The translations under genes and the position numbers were made by a program. A stretch of 64,000 nt of DNA from JAIVJM01 sp963816985 (lineage in GTDB: Bacteria; Acidobacteriota; Blastocatellia; Pyrinomonadales; Pyrinomonadaceae), in NCBI GenBank assembly GCA_963816985.1, contig CAWFMF010000004.1, positions 3,410,001 to 3,474,000 of the forward strand, given 5' to 3'. How positions within the stretch are numbered: position 1 is the first letter of the stretch; the number at the start of each line of letters is the position of its first letter. A model generated the notes under the pieces. The model was not told where the DNA came from and searched no databases. It saw nothing but the letters and a program-made list of their open reading frames with translations. Positions 1 through 8,695 of this stretch are shown here, piece by piece.

Positions 1-1512
1 TCGAATCAGGACGAGATTCAATCCTTCATCGGCGACGCCAGCAACCTCGCGGGCGGCAACGCCTCGCGCGTCCTGATTCCTGAGAGTGCGGCGGAGGTGG
101 CCGAAGCTCTGGCCTCCGCCTCGCGCGAGCGCACACCTTTGACGGTGGCGGGCGCGGGCACGGGCGTCGTCGGCGGTCGCGTGCCCTTCGGCGGCGTCTT
201 GCTCTCGACGGAGCGTTTGAACAGAATCGTCGAGCTTGAAGACGAAGAGACGGGCGGGCGTGCCGTCGCCGAGGCGGGCGTCGTGCTCGCCGATTTTCAA
301 CGCGCGGTGCGCGAGCGGCGACTCCTCTACCCGCCCGACCCGACCGAGTGGAGCTGCTTTCTCGGCGGGACGGTGGCGACCAATGCTTCGGGCGCGCGCA
401 CCTTCAAGTACGGGCCGACGCGCGGCTACGTGCGCCGCCTCGAAGTCGCTCTGGCGACGGGCGACGTGCTCGACCTGCGGCGCGGCGAGCTTCACGCGGA
501 CGAGGAAGGCCGCTTACATATTCCACTCGGCGGCGCTAAAAGCATCGAAGCCCGTCTGCCTTCACTCAAAATGCCTTCGACGCGCAAGCACGCCGCCGGG
601 TACTACGTCGCGCCGGGGATGGACGTGGTTGACCTCTTCATCGGCAGCGAAGGCACGCTCGGCGTCATCACCGAAGTCGAACTCTCTCTGCTCACACAGC
701 CCGAAGGCGTCCTCGGCGGCATCGTCTTCTTTAAGACGGAGGAGGAGCTGCTCGGCTTCGTCCGCGAAGCACGCGAAGCTTCTCTCCGCACGCGCGCCGC
801 TTCCACCACGACTGCGGGTGATGCTTCCGACGCGGCGGGGCTCGACGCGCGGGCCGTCGAATACTTCGACGCCGAATCGCTCAACTTCCTGCGCGAGCGT
901 TACCCGCTCGTCCCGCTCGGCGCGGCGGGCGCGGTCTTCATCGAACAGGAGATTACAGGCGAGACGGAAGAGCGACTGCTCGGCGGCTGGCTCCGTCTGC
1001 TTGAGCGGCACGGCGCGCTGCTCGACGATTCGTGGTTCGGGACGAACGAGGCCGACCGCGCCGAGATGAGCGAGTTCCGCCACAGCCTGCCCGTGATGGT
1101 CAACGAGTGGCTCGCGCGCCACGGCCAGCGAAAAGTCTCGACCGACATGGCCGTGCCCGACGCGGCCTTCGCCTCGATGCTCAGGTTCTACCGCGACACT
1201 CTGCGCGCGAGCCGTCTCAAGCACGTCATCTTCGGCCACATCGGCGACAATCACGTCCACGTCAACATCATGCCCCGCGACGAAGTGGAGGCGGTCGCCG
1301 CCCGCGACATCTACACGCAGTTCGTTCGTCGCGCCGTCGAACTCGGCGGCACTATCTCCGCCGAGCACGGCGTCGGTAAAATCAAACGCGACTACCTTCG
1401 CGTCCTCTACGGCGAACAAGCCCTGCGCGAGATGGCCGCCCTCAAACGCGCCTTCGACCCCGCAGGCATCCTCGGACGCGGTAATATCATGGCCGAAGAA
1501 TATCTCGGCTGA
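1..1512 (+). CDS. FAD-linked oxidase, GlcD/D-lactate dehydrogenase type (5' partial)
   Basis: The frame is open from base 1, so the gene begins outside the window; 503 residues are visible. The N-terminal half is an FAD-binding type-4 (PCMH) domain: a DASNLAGGNASRV segment comes first, then VAGAGTGVVGG, then FLGGTVATNASGARTFKYG, which is the flavin diphosphate-binding pattern. The C-terminal half is an FAD-oxidase C domain with FGHIGDNHVHVN and ending in an SAEHGVGKIKRDYL block, typical of glycolate oxidase GlcD and D-lactate dehydrogenases. It should oxidise a 2-hydroxy acid such as glycolate or D-lactate and pass electrons to a quinone or Fe-S partner. Substrate cannot be told from sequence. 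A GTG at 97 could be mistaken for the start but would cut off the beginning of the FAD domain. It is followed 11 nt later by aroC. Confidence 0.85.
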   Translation, partial: SNQDEIQSFIGDASNLAGGNASRVLIPESAAEVAEALASASRERTPLTVAGAGTGVVGGRVPFGGVLLSTERLNRIVELEDEETGGRAVAEAGVVLADFQRAVRERRLLYPPDPTEWSCFLGGTVATNASGARTFKYGPTRGYVRRLEVALATGDVLDLRRGELHADEEGRLHIPLGGAKSIEARLPSLKMPSTRKHAAGYYVAPGMDVVDLFIGSEGTLGVITEVELSLLTQPEGVLGGIVFFKTEEELLGFVREAREASLRTRAASTTTAGDASDAAGLDARAVEYFDAESLNFLRERYPLVPLGAAGAVFIEQEITGETEERLLGGWLRLLERHGALLDDSWFGTNEADRAEMSEFRHSLPVMVNEWLARHGQRKVSTDMAVPDAAFASMLRFYRDTLRASRLKHVIFGHIGDNHVHVNIMPRDEVEAVAARDIYTQFVRRAVELGGTISAEHGVGKIKRDYLRVLYGEQALREMAALKRAFDPAGILGRGNIMAEEYLG

Positions 1513-1523
1513 AGTTAGTGCCT

Positions 1524-2696
1524 ATGACCTTTCGCTTCACAACTGCCGGAGAGTCGCACGGTCGCGCGCTCGTCGCGATAGTCGAAGGACTGCCCGCCGG
1601 TTTGGCGGTGGATGTCGAGGCGATGAACCGTGAGTTGGAGCGGCGGCAGTGGGGATACGGGCGCGGCGGGCGGATGAAGATTGAGCGCGACCGGGTGGAG
1701 ATTCTGGGCGGCGTGCGGCACGGGTTGACGCTCGGCTCGCCGGTGGCGTTGATGGTCGAGAATAAGGACTGGGCGAACTGGTCGGAGGTGATGGCGGCGT
1801 TGAAGCCGGACGAGCCGCCGGAGAAGATGCGCGAGCTGAAGCGTCCGCGGCCCGGACACGCAGACCTCGCGGGCGGGCAGAAGTTCGGCGCGAGGGATTT
1901 GCGCGACATCCTCGAACGCGCCTCGGCCAGAGAGACCGCCGCGCGTGTCGCGTGCGGCGCGTTGGCGAAACAGTTGCTCACCGTCTTCGGCGTCGAAGTC
2001 TTGAGTCACGTCGTCCAACTCGGCGGCGTGCCCGAAGCGCCTCTCGAAGTTTCGTGGGAGGGCATCAAGGCCGTCCCGGCGGACGCGCCGCTGCGCTGCG
2101 CCGACGCGGAAGCGCAAGGCGCGATGGTCGCACTCGTTGACGAGAAGCGGCGCGAGGGCGACACGCTCGGCGGCGTCTTCGAGGTCGTGGCGCGGGGCGT
2201 CGTGGCCGGGCTCGGCTCGCACACCTCTTGGGAGACGAAGCTCGACGGGCGTTTGGCTCGCGCGCTGATGTCCATCCCGGCGGTGAAGGCCGTGGAGATT
2301 GGCGCGGGCGTGCGGGCCGCCAGCTTGCCGGGCTCGAAGGTGCACGACGAGATTACGTATCGAAGTGAAGAGAAGGAGTTCGCCCGCCTTTCGAACCGCG
2401 CGGGCGGCTTGGAGGGCGGCATCACGAACGGCGAGGAGTTGCGCGTGCGCGGCTTCCTCAAGCCCATCTCGACGCTGCGACGGCCCCTGCGCTCGGTGGA
2501 CATTGAGACGAAAGAGGAGTCGCCCGCGTCCTTCGAGCGTTCGGACGTGACGGCGGTTCCGGCGGCGGGCGTCATCGGCGAGGCGATGGTCGCGCTCGTC
2601 TTGACGGAAGCGATGCGCGAGAAGTTCGGCGGCGACAGCCTCTCGGAGATGCGCCGCAACTTCGAAGGCTACCGCGAACAGTTGCGCGAGTATTAA
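1524..2696 (+). CDS. aroC: Chorismate synthase
   Basis: Converts 5-enolpyruvylshikimate 3-phosphate to chorismate, the last shikimate-pathway step, using reduced FMN. The 390-residue product shows the family landmarks: an N-terminal FRFTTAGESHG, WGYGRGGRM, the RPGHADL segment, and RDILERASARETAARVA. The length is within the usual 350-400 range. I chose the ATG at 1524 rather than the GTG at 1518 because the family N-terminus begins right at MTFRFTTAGESHG. It follows the FAD oxidase by 11 nt and may be cotranscribed with it. No other shikimate gene is nearby. Confidence 0.96.
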   Translation: MTFRFTTAGESHGRALVAIVEGLPAGLAVDVEAMNRELERRQWGYGRGGRMKIERDRVEILGGVRHGLTLGSPVALMVENKDWANWSEVMAALKPDEPPEKMRELKRPRPGHADLAGGQKFGARDLRDILERASARETAARVACGALAKQLLTVFGVEVLSHVVQLGGVPEAPLEVSWEGIKAVPADAPLRCADAEAQGAMVALVDEKRREGDTLGGVFEVVARGVVAGLGSHTSWETKLDGRLARALMSIPAVKAVEIGAGVRAASLPGSKVHDEITYRSEEKEFARLSNRAGGLEGGITNGEELRVRGFLKPISTLRRPLRSVDIETKEESPASFERSDVTAVPAAGVIGEAMVALVLTEAMREKFGGDSLSEMRRNFEGYREQLREY

Positions 2697-2759
2697 ACTC
2701 CGGTTCGAGGGTCACGCCGGATTTATCGGCACAGGCGGAAGGAGATTCCGAGACTGACG

Positions 2760-3371
2760 ATGGGTTTGGCTGAGGTCGAGCAAATCTTAGGGCTTCTGAC
2801 GACGGACGCGGAGCTGCGCGAGCGTTTCGTCCACGACCCGCTCGTCGTCGGGCGCGAGATGGGCCTGAGCGCGGGCGAGACGCGGCGGGTCGCGCGCGCC
2901 GCCGCCGCGCGGATTGATTCATTCGGCGGCACGCCCAAAGGCCGCCGCCTGCTCGAACTCAGTAAGCTCCTGCCCTTGACGCAGAGGGTTCTGGCCGACC
3001 GCTTCTCCGCGCACTTCCAGACTTACGCCGCCGGTCATCCGGCGGTCGGCGTGCGGCAGCTCTTCGAAGACGCGCAGGACTTCGCCTCGCACCTCGAAGG
3101 CCGTTTGCGCGAAGAGCGTCTAGGGCCGGGCTGGACTCTCGACTTGCTGCGCTTCGAGAAGGCGCGGCTCAAGGCCGCTGACCCCTCGCGCCGCTGGGTG
3201 GCGCGCTACTTTCGCCACGACATCAGCCGCCTCGTCCTCAGCGTCGCGCGCCGCGAAGAGACGCCCGCCGCCGCGCGCCGCTCGACCGTCGCCGTCTGGT
3301 GGCGGCCCCACCACCGCGCCCCCGTGCGCTACGCCGTCTTCGCCGCGCCGAAACTTTTTAGGAAGGGATGA
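2760..3371 (+). CDS. Hypothetical protein, soluble, about 203 aa
   Basis: Not recognised with confidence. The first 50 residues read like a small helical bundle (VEQILGLLTTDAELRERF, then DPLVVGREMGLS), similar in style to the short helical units seen in Nif11-like or LigA-like proteins. The middle (residues about 75-115, HFQTYAAGHPAVGVRQLFED) recalls a C-terminal region seen in SCO6045-like proteins, an impression that needs a profile search. There is no signal peptide or membrane segment; the protein is very rich in Arg and Ala. A GGAAGGAG sequence lies about 15 nt before the ATG. Sited 63 nt after aroC and followed at once by a hairpin element. Confidence 0.6.
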   Translation: MGLAEVEQILGLLTTDAELRERFVHDPLVVGREMGLSAGETRRVARAAAARIDSFGGTPKGRRLLELSKLLPLTQRVLADRFSAHFQTYAAGHPAVGVRQLFEDAQDFASHLEGRLREERLGPGWTLDLLRFEKARLKAADPSRRWVARYFRHDISRLVLSVARREETPAAARRSTVAVWWRPHHRAPVRYAVFAAPKLFRKG

Positions 3372-3373
3372 AG

Positions 3374-3478
3374 ACAGTTTTCAGTTTTGAGTTTTCAGTT
3401 TTCAGTTCGTGGAATCTCAAAGTTCAGCTTTGAGGCTCGCAGAACTGAAAACTCAAAACTCAAAACTGAAAACTGTCA
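3374..3478. repeat. Intercistronic hairpin element, AACTGAAAACTG family
   Basis: Two arms of about 36 nt with one mismatch (left 3374-3409, right 3443-3478) are built from the repeated word TTTTCAG or TTTTGAG. They enclose a 33-nt loop. The left arm starts 3 nt after the preceding stop and the right arm ends next to the GGAG of the downstream gene. If translated it would add a false 34-residue N-terminus to the DinB-like protein. Confidence 0.85.
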
Positions 3479-3488
3479 CGGAGTGACC

Positions 3489-3974
3489 ATGAGAGAAGCC
3501 GAGAGGATTGCCGACCAGTTCAGGCGCGCGCACGAGGGCGACGCGTGGCACGGCCCTTCGCTGAAGGAGCTTTTGCAAGACGTGACCGCCGGGGAGGCGT
3601 CGGCGCGGCCCGTCGCGGGCGCGCACAGCATCGTTGAGCTTGTCCTCCACATCGCCGCGTGGGAACGGGTCGCGCGCCGCCGCTTGGAAGGCGACGCCGC
3701 GCAAATTTATAACACCCCGGAAGACTGGCCCGCCGGAGACGTTTCGGAAGAGGCTTGGCGCGAGGCTCTGAAGACGCTCGTTGAAGAGAACGAGAAACTG
3801 CGCGCGAGTATCCTGCCGCTCGACGACGCGAAGCTCGACGAGCCCATCTACGAGGGGATGTCCTCGATTTACGTCACGCTTCAAGGCGTCGTCCAGCACA
3901 GCCTCTATCACGCGGGCCAGATCGCCGTCCTGAAGAAAGCGATGCGCCCGCCGACGGAGACGGAAACAAAATGA
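3489..3974 (+). CDS. DinB-superfamily protein
   Basis: A 161-residue protein of the DinB four-helix-bundle superfamily. The typical metal-ligand histidines are visible: one in ELVLHIAAWER (about residue 54) and two in VVQHSLYHAGQI (about residues 138-143). Members bind a divalent metal and are often annotated as damage-inducible or thiol-dependent transferases; the precise reaction of this one is unknown. The start at 3489 is set by GGAG five bases upstream; an in-frame extension upstream lies entirely inside the hairpin repeat and is not real. The stop overlaps the crotonase start (ATGA), so the two are probably translationally coupled. Confidence 0.85.
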   Translation: MREAERIADQFRRAHEGDAWHGPSLKELLQDVTAGEASARPVAGAHSIVELVLHIAAWERVARRRLEGDAAQIYNTPEDWPAGDVSEEAWREALKTLVEENEKLRASILPLDDAKLDEPIYEGMSSIYVTLQGVVQHSLYHAGQIAVLKKAMRPPTETETK

Positions 3975-4795
3975 CCACAGACAAAAAACTTCTCGTCACG
4001 CTCGACGAACAAGGCGTCAAGCGCATCACCTTCAACCGCCCCGAACGGCGCAACGCCATTGACTTCGAGATGTTCAGCGAACTCTCCGAAGCCATCCAAG
4101 CGGCGGGCGAGGACGAAAGCCGCGTCCTCGTCATCACCGGCGCGGGCGACTCCTTCTGCGCGGGCCTTGACCTCTCGGCCATCAGCCCTCGCGACATCGG
4201 GAGCCTCGACGTGGCCGCCTCCGTGCGCGACCTCATCAACCCGGCGATCCTGCGGATGCGCGCGTTGCGGAAGCCCGTCATCGCGCGCGTCCACGGCGCG
4301 GCGGTCGGCATCGGCTTCAGCTACGTCCTCGCTTCGGACATCCGCGTCGCCTCCGACTCGGCCACCTTCAGCCAAAGCTTCGTCCGCATCGGCCTCATGC
4401 CCGACGGCGGCAGCACGCACTTCCTCCCGCGCCTCGTCGGCTACGCCCGCGCCTTCGAGCTGATGGCTTCGGGCGCGACACTGTCGGCGCAGGAGGCCCA
4501 AGCCCTCGGCCTCCTCAACCGCGTCGTCCCCGAAGCCGAACTCGACGCCGCCGTGGACGAGTTGGCCGCTCGTCTCGCCAACGCCCCGCAGCCCGCGCTC
4601 GCGCGCATCAAGGCCGCCCTCAACCGGCAGGATCAGGAGGGACTCGCCACCGCCCTCGAACTCGAAGCCGAAGGTCAGGCCGAATGCTTCCGCTCCCCCG
4701 ACTTCCTCGAAGGCGTCACCGCCTTCATGCAGAAGCGCGCGCCCGTCTTCGGGAAGAAAGTCTCCCCCGACAAGGCATCGCCCGCGAAGCCTTGA
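3971..4795 (+). CDS. Enoyl-CoA hydratase/isomerase family protein (crotonase fold)
   Basis: A 274-residue crotonase. Visible are NRPERRNAIDFEMF near the N-terminus, the oxyanion-hole segment AGDSFCAGLDLSA (about 60-72), the second oxyanion region VHGAAVGIGFSYVLASDIR (about 108-126), and IGLMPDGGSTHFLPRLVG. In classical hydratases two Glu residues do the chemistry; here the first position is Phe (SQSFVRIG) and the second is Asp (MPDGG). That single acidic residue matches the PaaG-like enoyl-CoA isomerases more than true hydratases, so isomerase activity is the better guess. It overlaps the DinB-like gene by 4 nt. Confidence 0.88.
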   Translation: MTTDKKLLVTLDEQGVKRITFNRPERRNAIDFEMFSELSEAIQAAGEDESRVLVITGAGDSFCAGLDLSAISPRDIGSLDVAASVRDLINPAILRMRALRKPVIARVHGAAVGIGFSYVLASDIRVASDSATFSQSFVRIGLMPDGGSTHFLPRLVGYARAFELMASGATLSAQEAQALGLLNRVVPEAELDAAVDELAARLANAPQPALARIKAALNRQDQEGLATALELEAEGQAECFRSPDFLEGVTAFMQKRAPVFGKKVSPDKASPAKP

Positions 4796-4835
4796 GTTAA
4801 ACCCTGAGCCGGGAATCACGCCCACGCGAAGTTAA

Positions 4836-4873
4836 GAGGGGGTGACGCAGGCTGCCCCCTGCGTCACCCCCTC
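4836..4873. terminator. Hairpin between convergent genes, probable bidirectional terminator
   Basis: A 16-bp perfect stem (GAGGGGGTGACGCAGG and its complement) with a 6-nt loop lies between the crotonase and the minus-strand secreted protein. It has no clear T-run on either side, so a terminator role rests on position. Confidence 0.6.
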
Positions 4874-4929
4874 TGCGACGCGCCCCTCGGCGCGAGTTGG
4901 AGTGGTTTTAAGTTGAACGAGCCTCCGCC

Positions 4930-6219
4930 TTAACGGGGCTCGGCGAGAACCGCGCCACCATCAACCGAGTCAGCCGACGTGAGCACAGCGCCAGCCGTCT
5001 TGGTGTTCGCCGGTTGAATCTTGCCCTGCACGGCGAAGAGCGTGGTCTGGATGGTGTTGATGCCCGTGCCGCCGATGTTGGGGCCGGCGATGCGGAAGAA
5101 GTTCGTGTTGAAGGGGCTGCCGATGACCGTGTGGAGGACGTTCGGGTTGCCGATGTAACCGGCGGGGGCCGCCGGGGCGACTGCCGGGTTCCAGCGGAGG
5201 TAGGTGCTGAACCTGCCCTTCAGCGCCTCGCGGAAGTCGCTGGGGCCGATGCCGATGTCCTCGGTCGTGTCAATTTCACCCTCGTCTTCGTCGTCGCCGC
5301 CGGAGCCGGGGCCGCTGGCCTGCACGACCGCGCCGCCGCCGTCAGCCACGGCGGTGTCCAGGGCGGCAAGGCCGTCGCCGTCGGCGACGAGCGTCACGAC
5401 GCCGTAGGGGTGCGTGATGGTGTAGCTCGCGCCGGGCGTGATCCCGTCAATGCGGATGCGGACGCGGGAGAAGCTGATCTGGTTGCCGACCGTCGCATCT
5501 TCGGTCGTGAAGGCGGCTTCTTTGGCGAGCACGAGACGGGCGCGACCGCCGCCGGGCAAGTCAATCTCGGCCTCGGACGACCACCAGAAGGCTTCGCCGG
5601 GGAAGTTGATAACCGTGTCGGTCACTGACGGCGGCTGCGTCGGGTTCGGAATCTCCGCGAGGCAGAGGCCGTTGGTGTCGAGGCACAGTGCGAGGCGGAG
5701 ACCCTGATCGTCCTGATACCAGAGCGGGAAACCGTGGCGCGGGTCAACCGGCCCGACCTGCCGGTTCGGGAGCGAAGGGTTGAGCCCGACGCCCGTCAGC
5801 AGGACGCGGTGCGGGCTGCCAGCCGCGTTGTCGGTCAGGCTGATCCGCGCGGTGCGCGTCCCGACGGCCAGAGGGTTGAACCTGACCGTCGCGGTGCAGG
5901 TCGCGTTGGGCGAGAGCGTCGTGACGCAGGTGTTGGAGACCAGCGTGTAGTCGCCGGGGTTGACGCCCGTCAGGGTGACGCTTGAGATGGTCAGGCTCGC
6001 CGTGCCGCTGTTCGACACCGTGATGATCTTGTTCGCGGAGAGCGTCCCCGTGTTGAGCCTGCCAAAGTCCTGGATGGGGTTGGGGGTGTTCAGCGTAAGG
6101 ATGGGGGCCGTCTGCGCGAGGGCGGAGACGCCGAGGGCGAGCGTCGCGATGGCGGAGGCCGCCAAGCGCAGTACGCTGGAGCTGCGGCGTCCGGCCTTGC
6201 TGTCGTTTGAAGTGTTCAC
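4930..6219 (-). CDS. Secreted choice-of-anchor D domain protein
   Basis: A 429-residue exported protein. Residues 1-35 form a signal peptide (Arg-rich start, LAASAIATLALGVSALAQ). Residues about 45-145 form an immunoglobulin-like ASPM/SPD-2/Hydin (choice-of-anchor D) domain: NSGTASLTISSVTLTG, GDYTLVSNTC and CTATVRFNPLAVGTRTARI. The rest, with FPLWYQDDQGLRLALCLD and FWWSSEAEIDLP, is a conserved but unnamed domain I know only from secreted proteins of environmental bacteria, followed by a Gly/Asp/Glu-rich stretch (GSGGDDEDEGEID). Function is unknown; a surface or extracellular role is likely. Start is a GTG with AAGGAAT about 8 nt upstream. A long, structured upstream region precedes it. Confidence 0.82.
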   Translation of the reverse strand: MNTSNDSKAGRRSSSVLRLAASAIATLALGVSALAQTAPILTLNTPNPIQDFGRLNTGTLSANKIITVSNSGTASLTISSVTLTGVNPGDYTLVSNTCVTTLSPNATCTATVRFNPLAVGTRTARISLTDNAAGSPHRVLLTGVGLNPSLPNRQVGPVDPRHGFPLWYQDDQGLRLALCLDTNGLCLAEIPNPTQPPSVTDTVINFPGEAFWWSSEAEIDLPGGGRARLVLAKEAAFTTEDATVGNQISFSRVRIRIDGITPGASYTITHPYGVVTLVADGDGLAALDTAVADGGGAVVQASGPGSGGDDEDEGEIDTTEDIGIGPSDFREALKGRFSTYLRWNPAVAPAAPAGYIGNPNVLHTVIGSPFNTNFFRIAGPNIGGTGINTIQTTLFAVQGKIQPANTKTAGAVLTSADSVDGGAVLAEPR

Positions 6220-6901
6220 TTACTTAATTCCTTTCGAGGGCTAGGGGTTGAGGGGAGTATCCAATACATGAGCACACACGTTGACGAGGCTCTGGGTTCG
6301 GCCCTCCGGCGTCCAACGCGCGGACGAATGCCGACCGGGAACGATGATCGTTCGACCCTGCTTGTGACCCTTGTGCTCTTGACTGAATAAGTTGCTGACG
6401 CCCGGACGGTCAGGACTGAAGAAAGGCGACCGTCCGGTGAGACCGGGCGTGAAAACGATTGAGTGAGGTATTCACTTTAATCGTTAACCGTCCTGAGCCC
6501 GCGAGCCGATAACGAGGAATGTGAGCGAGCGACCGTCAGGACGAAAATTCCGGGCGTGCATGCGACGCATTTGCAATCCTCGTGCCCGTGGGCGGAGCGT
6601 GCGTTTCCATTCCGCGGAGACGCGCCGGGGGCATCACTTAATCAATTCACGGAGGCCGCACGGAAGGAAGCGTCATGTTTCAACTTGAAACGAAGGGGCG
6701 GCGGCGAGTTTTACTCTGAAACACGGCGCGGCGGCGGGGCCTTGGTGCGAGGCGCATACCCGCTCGACAGCGAGGGAGACCGAGGGCGGACGAAAAGGGC
6801 GGCGGGAGGGGCGAGACGGGTTGGCGAAGGGATTGTAGGCTGAGTTTGCATGCATAGTATCTTCGACTTGTCAGGTGTGACTTTCAAGGAATCTAAGTCG
6901 A
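6220..6901. other. Long intergenic region between the secreted protein and the restriction-modification genes
   Basis: No convincing gene. It holds the leader structure described at 6398-6543. A 95-codon frame at 6556-6843 has no recognisable domain and no good ribosome site. Within it, positions 6688-6741 contain a loose direct repeat of GAAAC...GGCGGCGGCG. A possible promoter for the methyltransferase is TTGTAG (6833-6838), 16 nt, TAGTAT (6855-6860). Confidence 0.5.
6398..6450 (-). ncRNA. Candidate structured 5' leader element upstream of the secreted protein
   Basis: On the minus strand the segment folds as ACGCCC/GGGCGT (6 bp) enclosing a small CCGG-TCTCA-CCGG hairpin and an 8-bp GGACGGTC/GACCGTCC stem with a 16-nt loop. 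It sits 179-231 nt upstream of the GTG at 6219. A second pairing, CGTCCTGA/TCAGGACG, spans 6489-6543. I do not recognise a known riboswitch. It could be a leader RNA, a terminator remnant or an unrelated palindrome. Confidence 0.3.
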
Positions 6902-7755
6902 GTGGGTTCTGAGTTAATGGACATGTTGGACAAATTACATCACGGCGATTGTCTTAAAGTGCTGCCGATGCTACCGGATGACTGCGTTGATTTGATTGTC
7001 ACGTCGCCCCCCTATGCCGACAGTCGAAAGAATACCTACGGTGGCGTCCACCCGGATAAGTATGTCGAATGGTTTTTGCCCATCTCGGCGGAACTGAAGC
7101 GAGTCCTGAAAGATGAAGGGACGTTCATTCTCAACATCAAGGAGAAGGTCGTTGACAGCGAGCGGCATACTTACGTGCTCGAACTTATTCTCGCGTTGAA
7201 GCGTCAGGGGTGGTTGTGGACAGAGGAATATATATGGCACAAGAGGAACTGCTCCCCCGGCAAATGGCCTAACCGTTTTCGAGATGCCTGGGAGCGCTGT
7301 TTGCAGTTCAACAAACAGAAGAAGTTCAAGATGTATCAGGAAGCCGTGATGGTTCCTACGGGGGACTGGGCCAAGACGAGGCTCAAGAAGTTGGGCGACA
7401 ACGACAAGGTCAGGTTCAACTCACAGGTCAAGAGCGGGTTCGGGAAGAATATTGCGAATTGGGTGGGCCGGGACATGGCGTACCCGACCAACGTCCTGCA
7501 CTTAGCCACCGAATGCGGTAACAAGAGTCACAGCGCAGCCTTCCCGAAAGAGCTGCCCGCATGGTTCATCAAGCTCTTCACCTCGGAGGGCGACGTGGTG
7601 TGCGACCCGTTCGCCGGCTGCGGGACGACCTCCGTCGTTGAATCGGATTGATGAGGAACTACATCGGCATTGAGCAGAACGAAGATTACTATCACTTGGC
7701 CTTGTCGAACATTGACGCGGCGAGGACGCGCCCGGTGCAGCGGAAATTAATATAA
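6902..7755 (+). CDS. Site-specific DNA methyltransferase, probable N4-cytosine, frameshifted near its 3' end
   Basis: Methylates a short DNA site to protect it from the adjacent endonuclease. Motif order is beta-class: catalytic VTSPPYADS (motif IV) near residue 35, and SAM-binding DPFAGCGTT (motif I) near the C-terminus. SPPY favours N4-methylcytosine over N6-methyladenine. In the printed sequence the frame hits TGA at 7649-7651 just after FAGCGTTSVVESD. The expected continuation, RNYIGIEQNEDYY with the SAM-ribose acidic residue (motif II), lies in another frame and ends at 7755, sharing its last A with the endonuclease ATG. A single missing base near 7647-7650 (GATTGATG from GATTTGATG) explains this. 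Base use is more AT-rich than in the neighbours, consistent with transfer. I kept GTG 6902 because AAGGA lies 11 nt before it; ATG at 6917 or 6923 is also possible. Confidence 0.82.
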
Positions 7756-8510
7756 TGGCCGCGCCCTACCAGCACTACTATGATTATCTCGCCGAGCACG
7801 TCATCACTCCGTTCTACGAAAACAGACTGAATAACCTCAGGCAGTTGAACCTGCACGGCGTACTCAAGCGCAAGAACCCTTACCTGTTCAAAGCCAAGAA
7901 CCTCGAAGTCGCGGGCGAGCTGGTGAAGTCGGTCGTTGACGCCTTCCTCTCTTCGCAGGAAGAGACCATCTTCGGCAACTTGCTTGAGGGCTTCGCCATC
8001 TACGTCTCTAAAACTCTCTACGGCGGCTCGAAGTCCGAGTTGAAGAGCGTGGATTTAGAGTTCGAGCGCGAGGGCGATTATTACATCGTCGGCATCAAGT
8101 CGGGCACGAACTGGGGAAACAGCGATCAGGTGAACAAGATGCGGGACAACTTCAAAGTGGCGCGGAAGTTATTGCGCGAGCGCGGCGTCACCAATGAAAT
8201 CGTTGCCGTCAACGGTTGCATCTATGGCAGAGACAACGTGCCCCTCAAGAACCATAAGGACGCCGGGAAGCGTTATTTTAAATACGCGGGGCAGGAGTTC
8301 TGGCATTTCATCTCCGGCGACGACCAGTTGTACCAGGAGATCATCAGGCCGATTGATGAAGAAGCCCGGCAGAAAGACGAGGCATTTAAAAAAGCATACG
8401 CGGCCAAAATCAACGAGATGACTATGAGCTTCGGCGAGGAGTTTATGACAGAGGACAAGCAGATTGATTGGGTGAAGCTCGTTGACTACGTGTCCAAGCG
8501 CGAGTCGTAA
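7755..8510 (+). CDS. Type II restriction endonuclease, PmeII-like
   Basis: A 251-residue protein that starts inside the methyltransferase stop (TAATG overlap), the usual arrangement for a cotranslated restriction pair. VLKRKNPYLFKAKN (about residues 32-45), ETIFGNLLEGFAIYV and the presumed catalytic block VDLEFEREGDYYIVGIKSG followed by TNWGNSDQ fit the PmeII family as I know it. In a PD-(D/E)XK reading the first Asp is in DLEF and the Lys in GIKSG, with Gly where the second acid is usual, as in noncanonical members. The gene is intact here while its methyltransferase is broken, which would be lethal if both were real. The recognition site cannot be read from sequence. Confidence 0.8.
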   Translation: MAAPYQHYYDYLAEHVITPFYENRLNNLRQLNLHGVLKRKNPYLFKAKNLEVAGELVKSVVDAFLSSQEETIFGNLLEGFAIYVSKTLYGGSKSELKSVDLEFEREGDYYIVGIKSGTNWGNSDQVNKMRDNFKVARKLLRERGVTNEIVAVNGCIYGRDNVPLKNHKDAGKRYFKYAGQEFWHFISGDDQLYQEIIRPIDEEARQKDEAFKKAYAAKINEMTMSFGEEFMTEDKQIDWVKLVDYVSKRES

Positions 8511-8695
8511 TCAAACCGCTTGATTTGATTGACCGACAAGGGAGCCGCCTTGCGGGTTCTGCAACGAACAGGCAGGCTGCGGCGTCTAACTTCTCAACTG
8601 GTGAGATTTCGATGTCTTAAGGTAAATTAGTTGTCCGAGCCGTGCCGTCGAAGCACGTTTAACTTTATCTGTTGAGTATTCGAGGGAATGTCGCA
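8511..8695. other. Intergenic region before def, no gene seen
   Basis: About 185 nt between the endonuclease and def. I see no ORF with a ribosome site, no strong hairpin and no convincing promoter. A TTG at 8672 is in frame with def but is not needed, because ATG 8696 has its own GAGGGA. Confidence 0.4.

Noticed and set aside
3387..3488. N-terminal extension of the DinB-like protein
   Set aside because: These 34 codons are entirely hairpin repeat, and a good GGAG precedes the ATG at 3489.
6556..6843. A 95-codon frame in the long intergenic region
   Set aside because: No ribosome site, no domain, composition like non-coding GC-rich sequence, and an overlapping frame of similar quality on the other strand.
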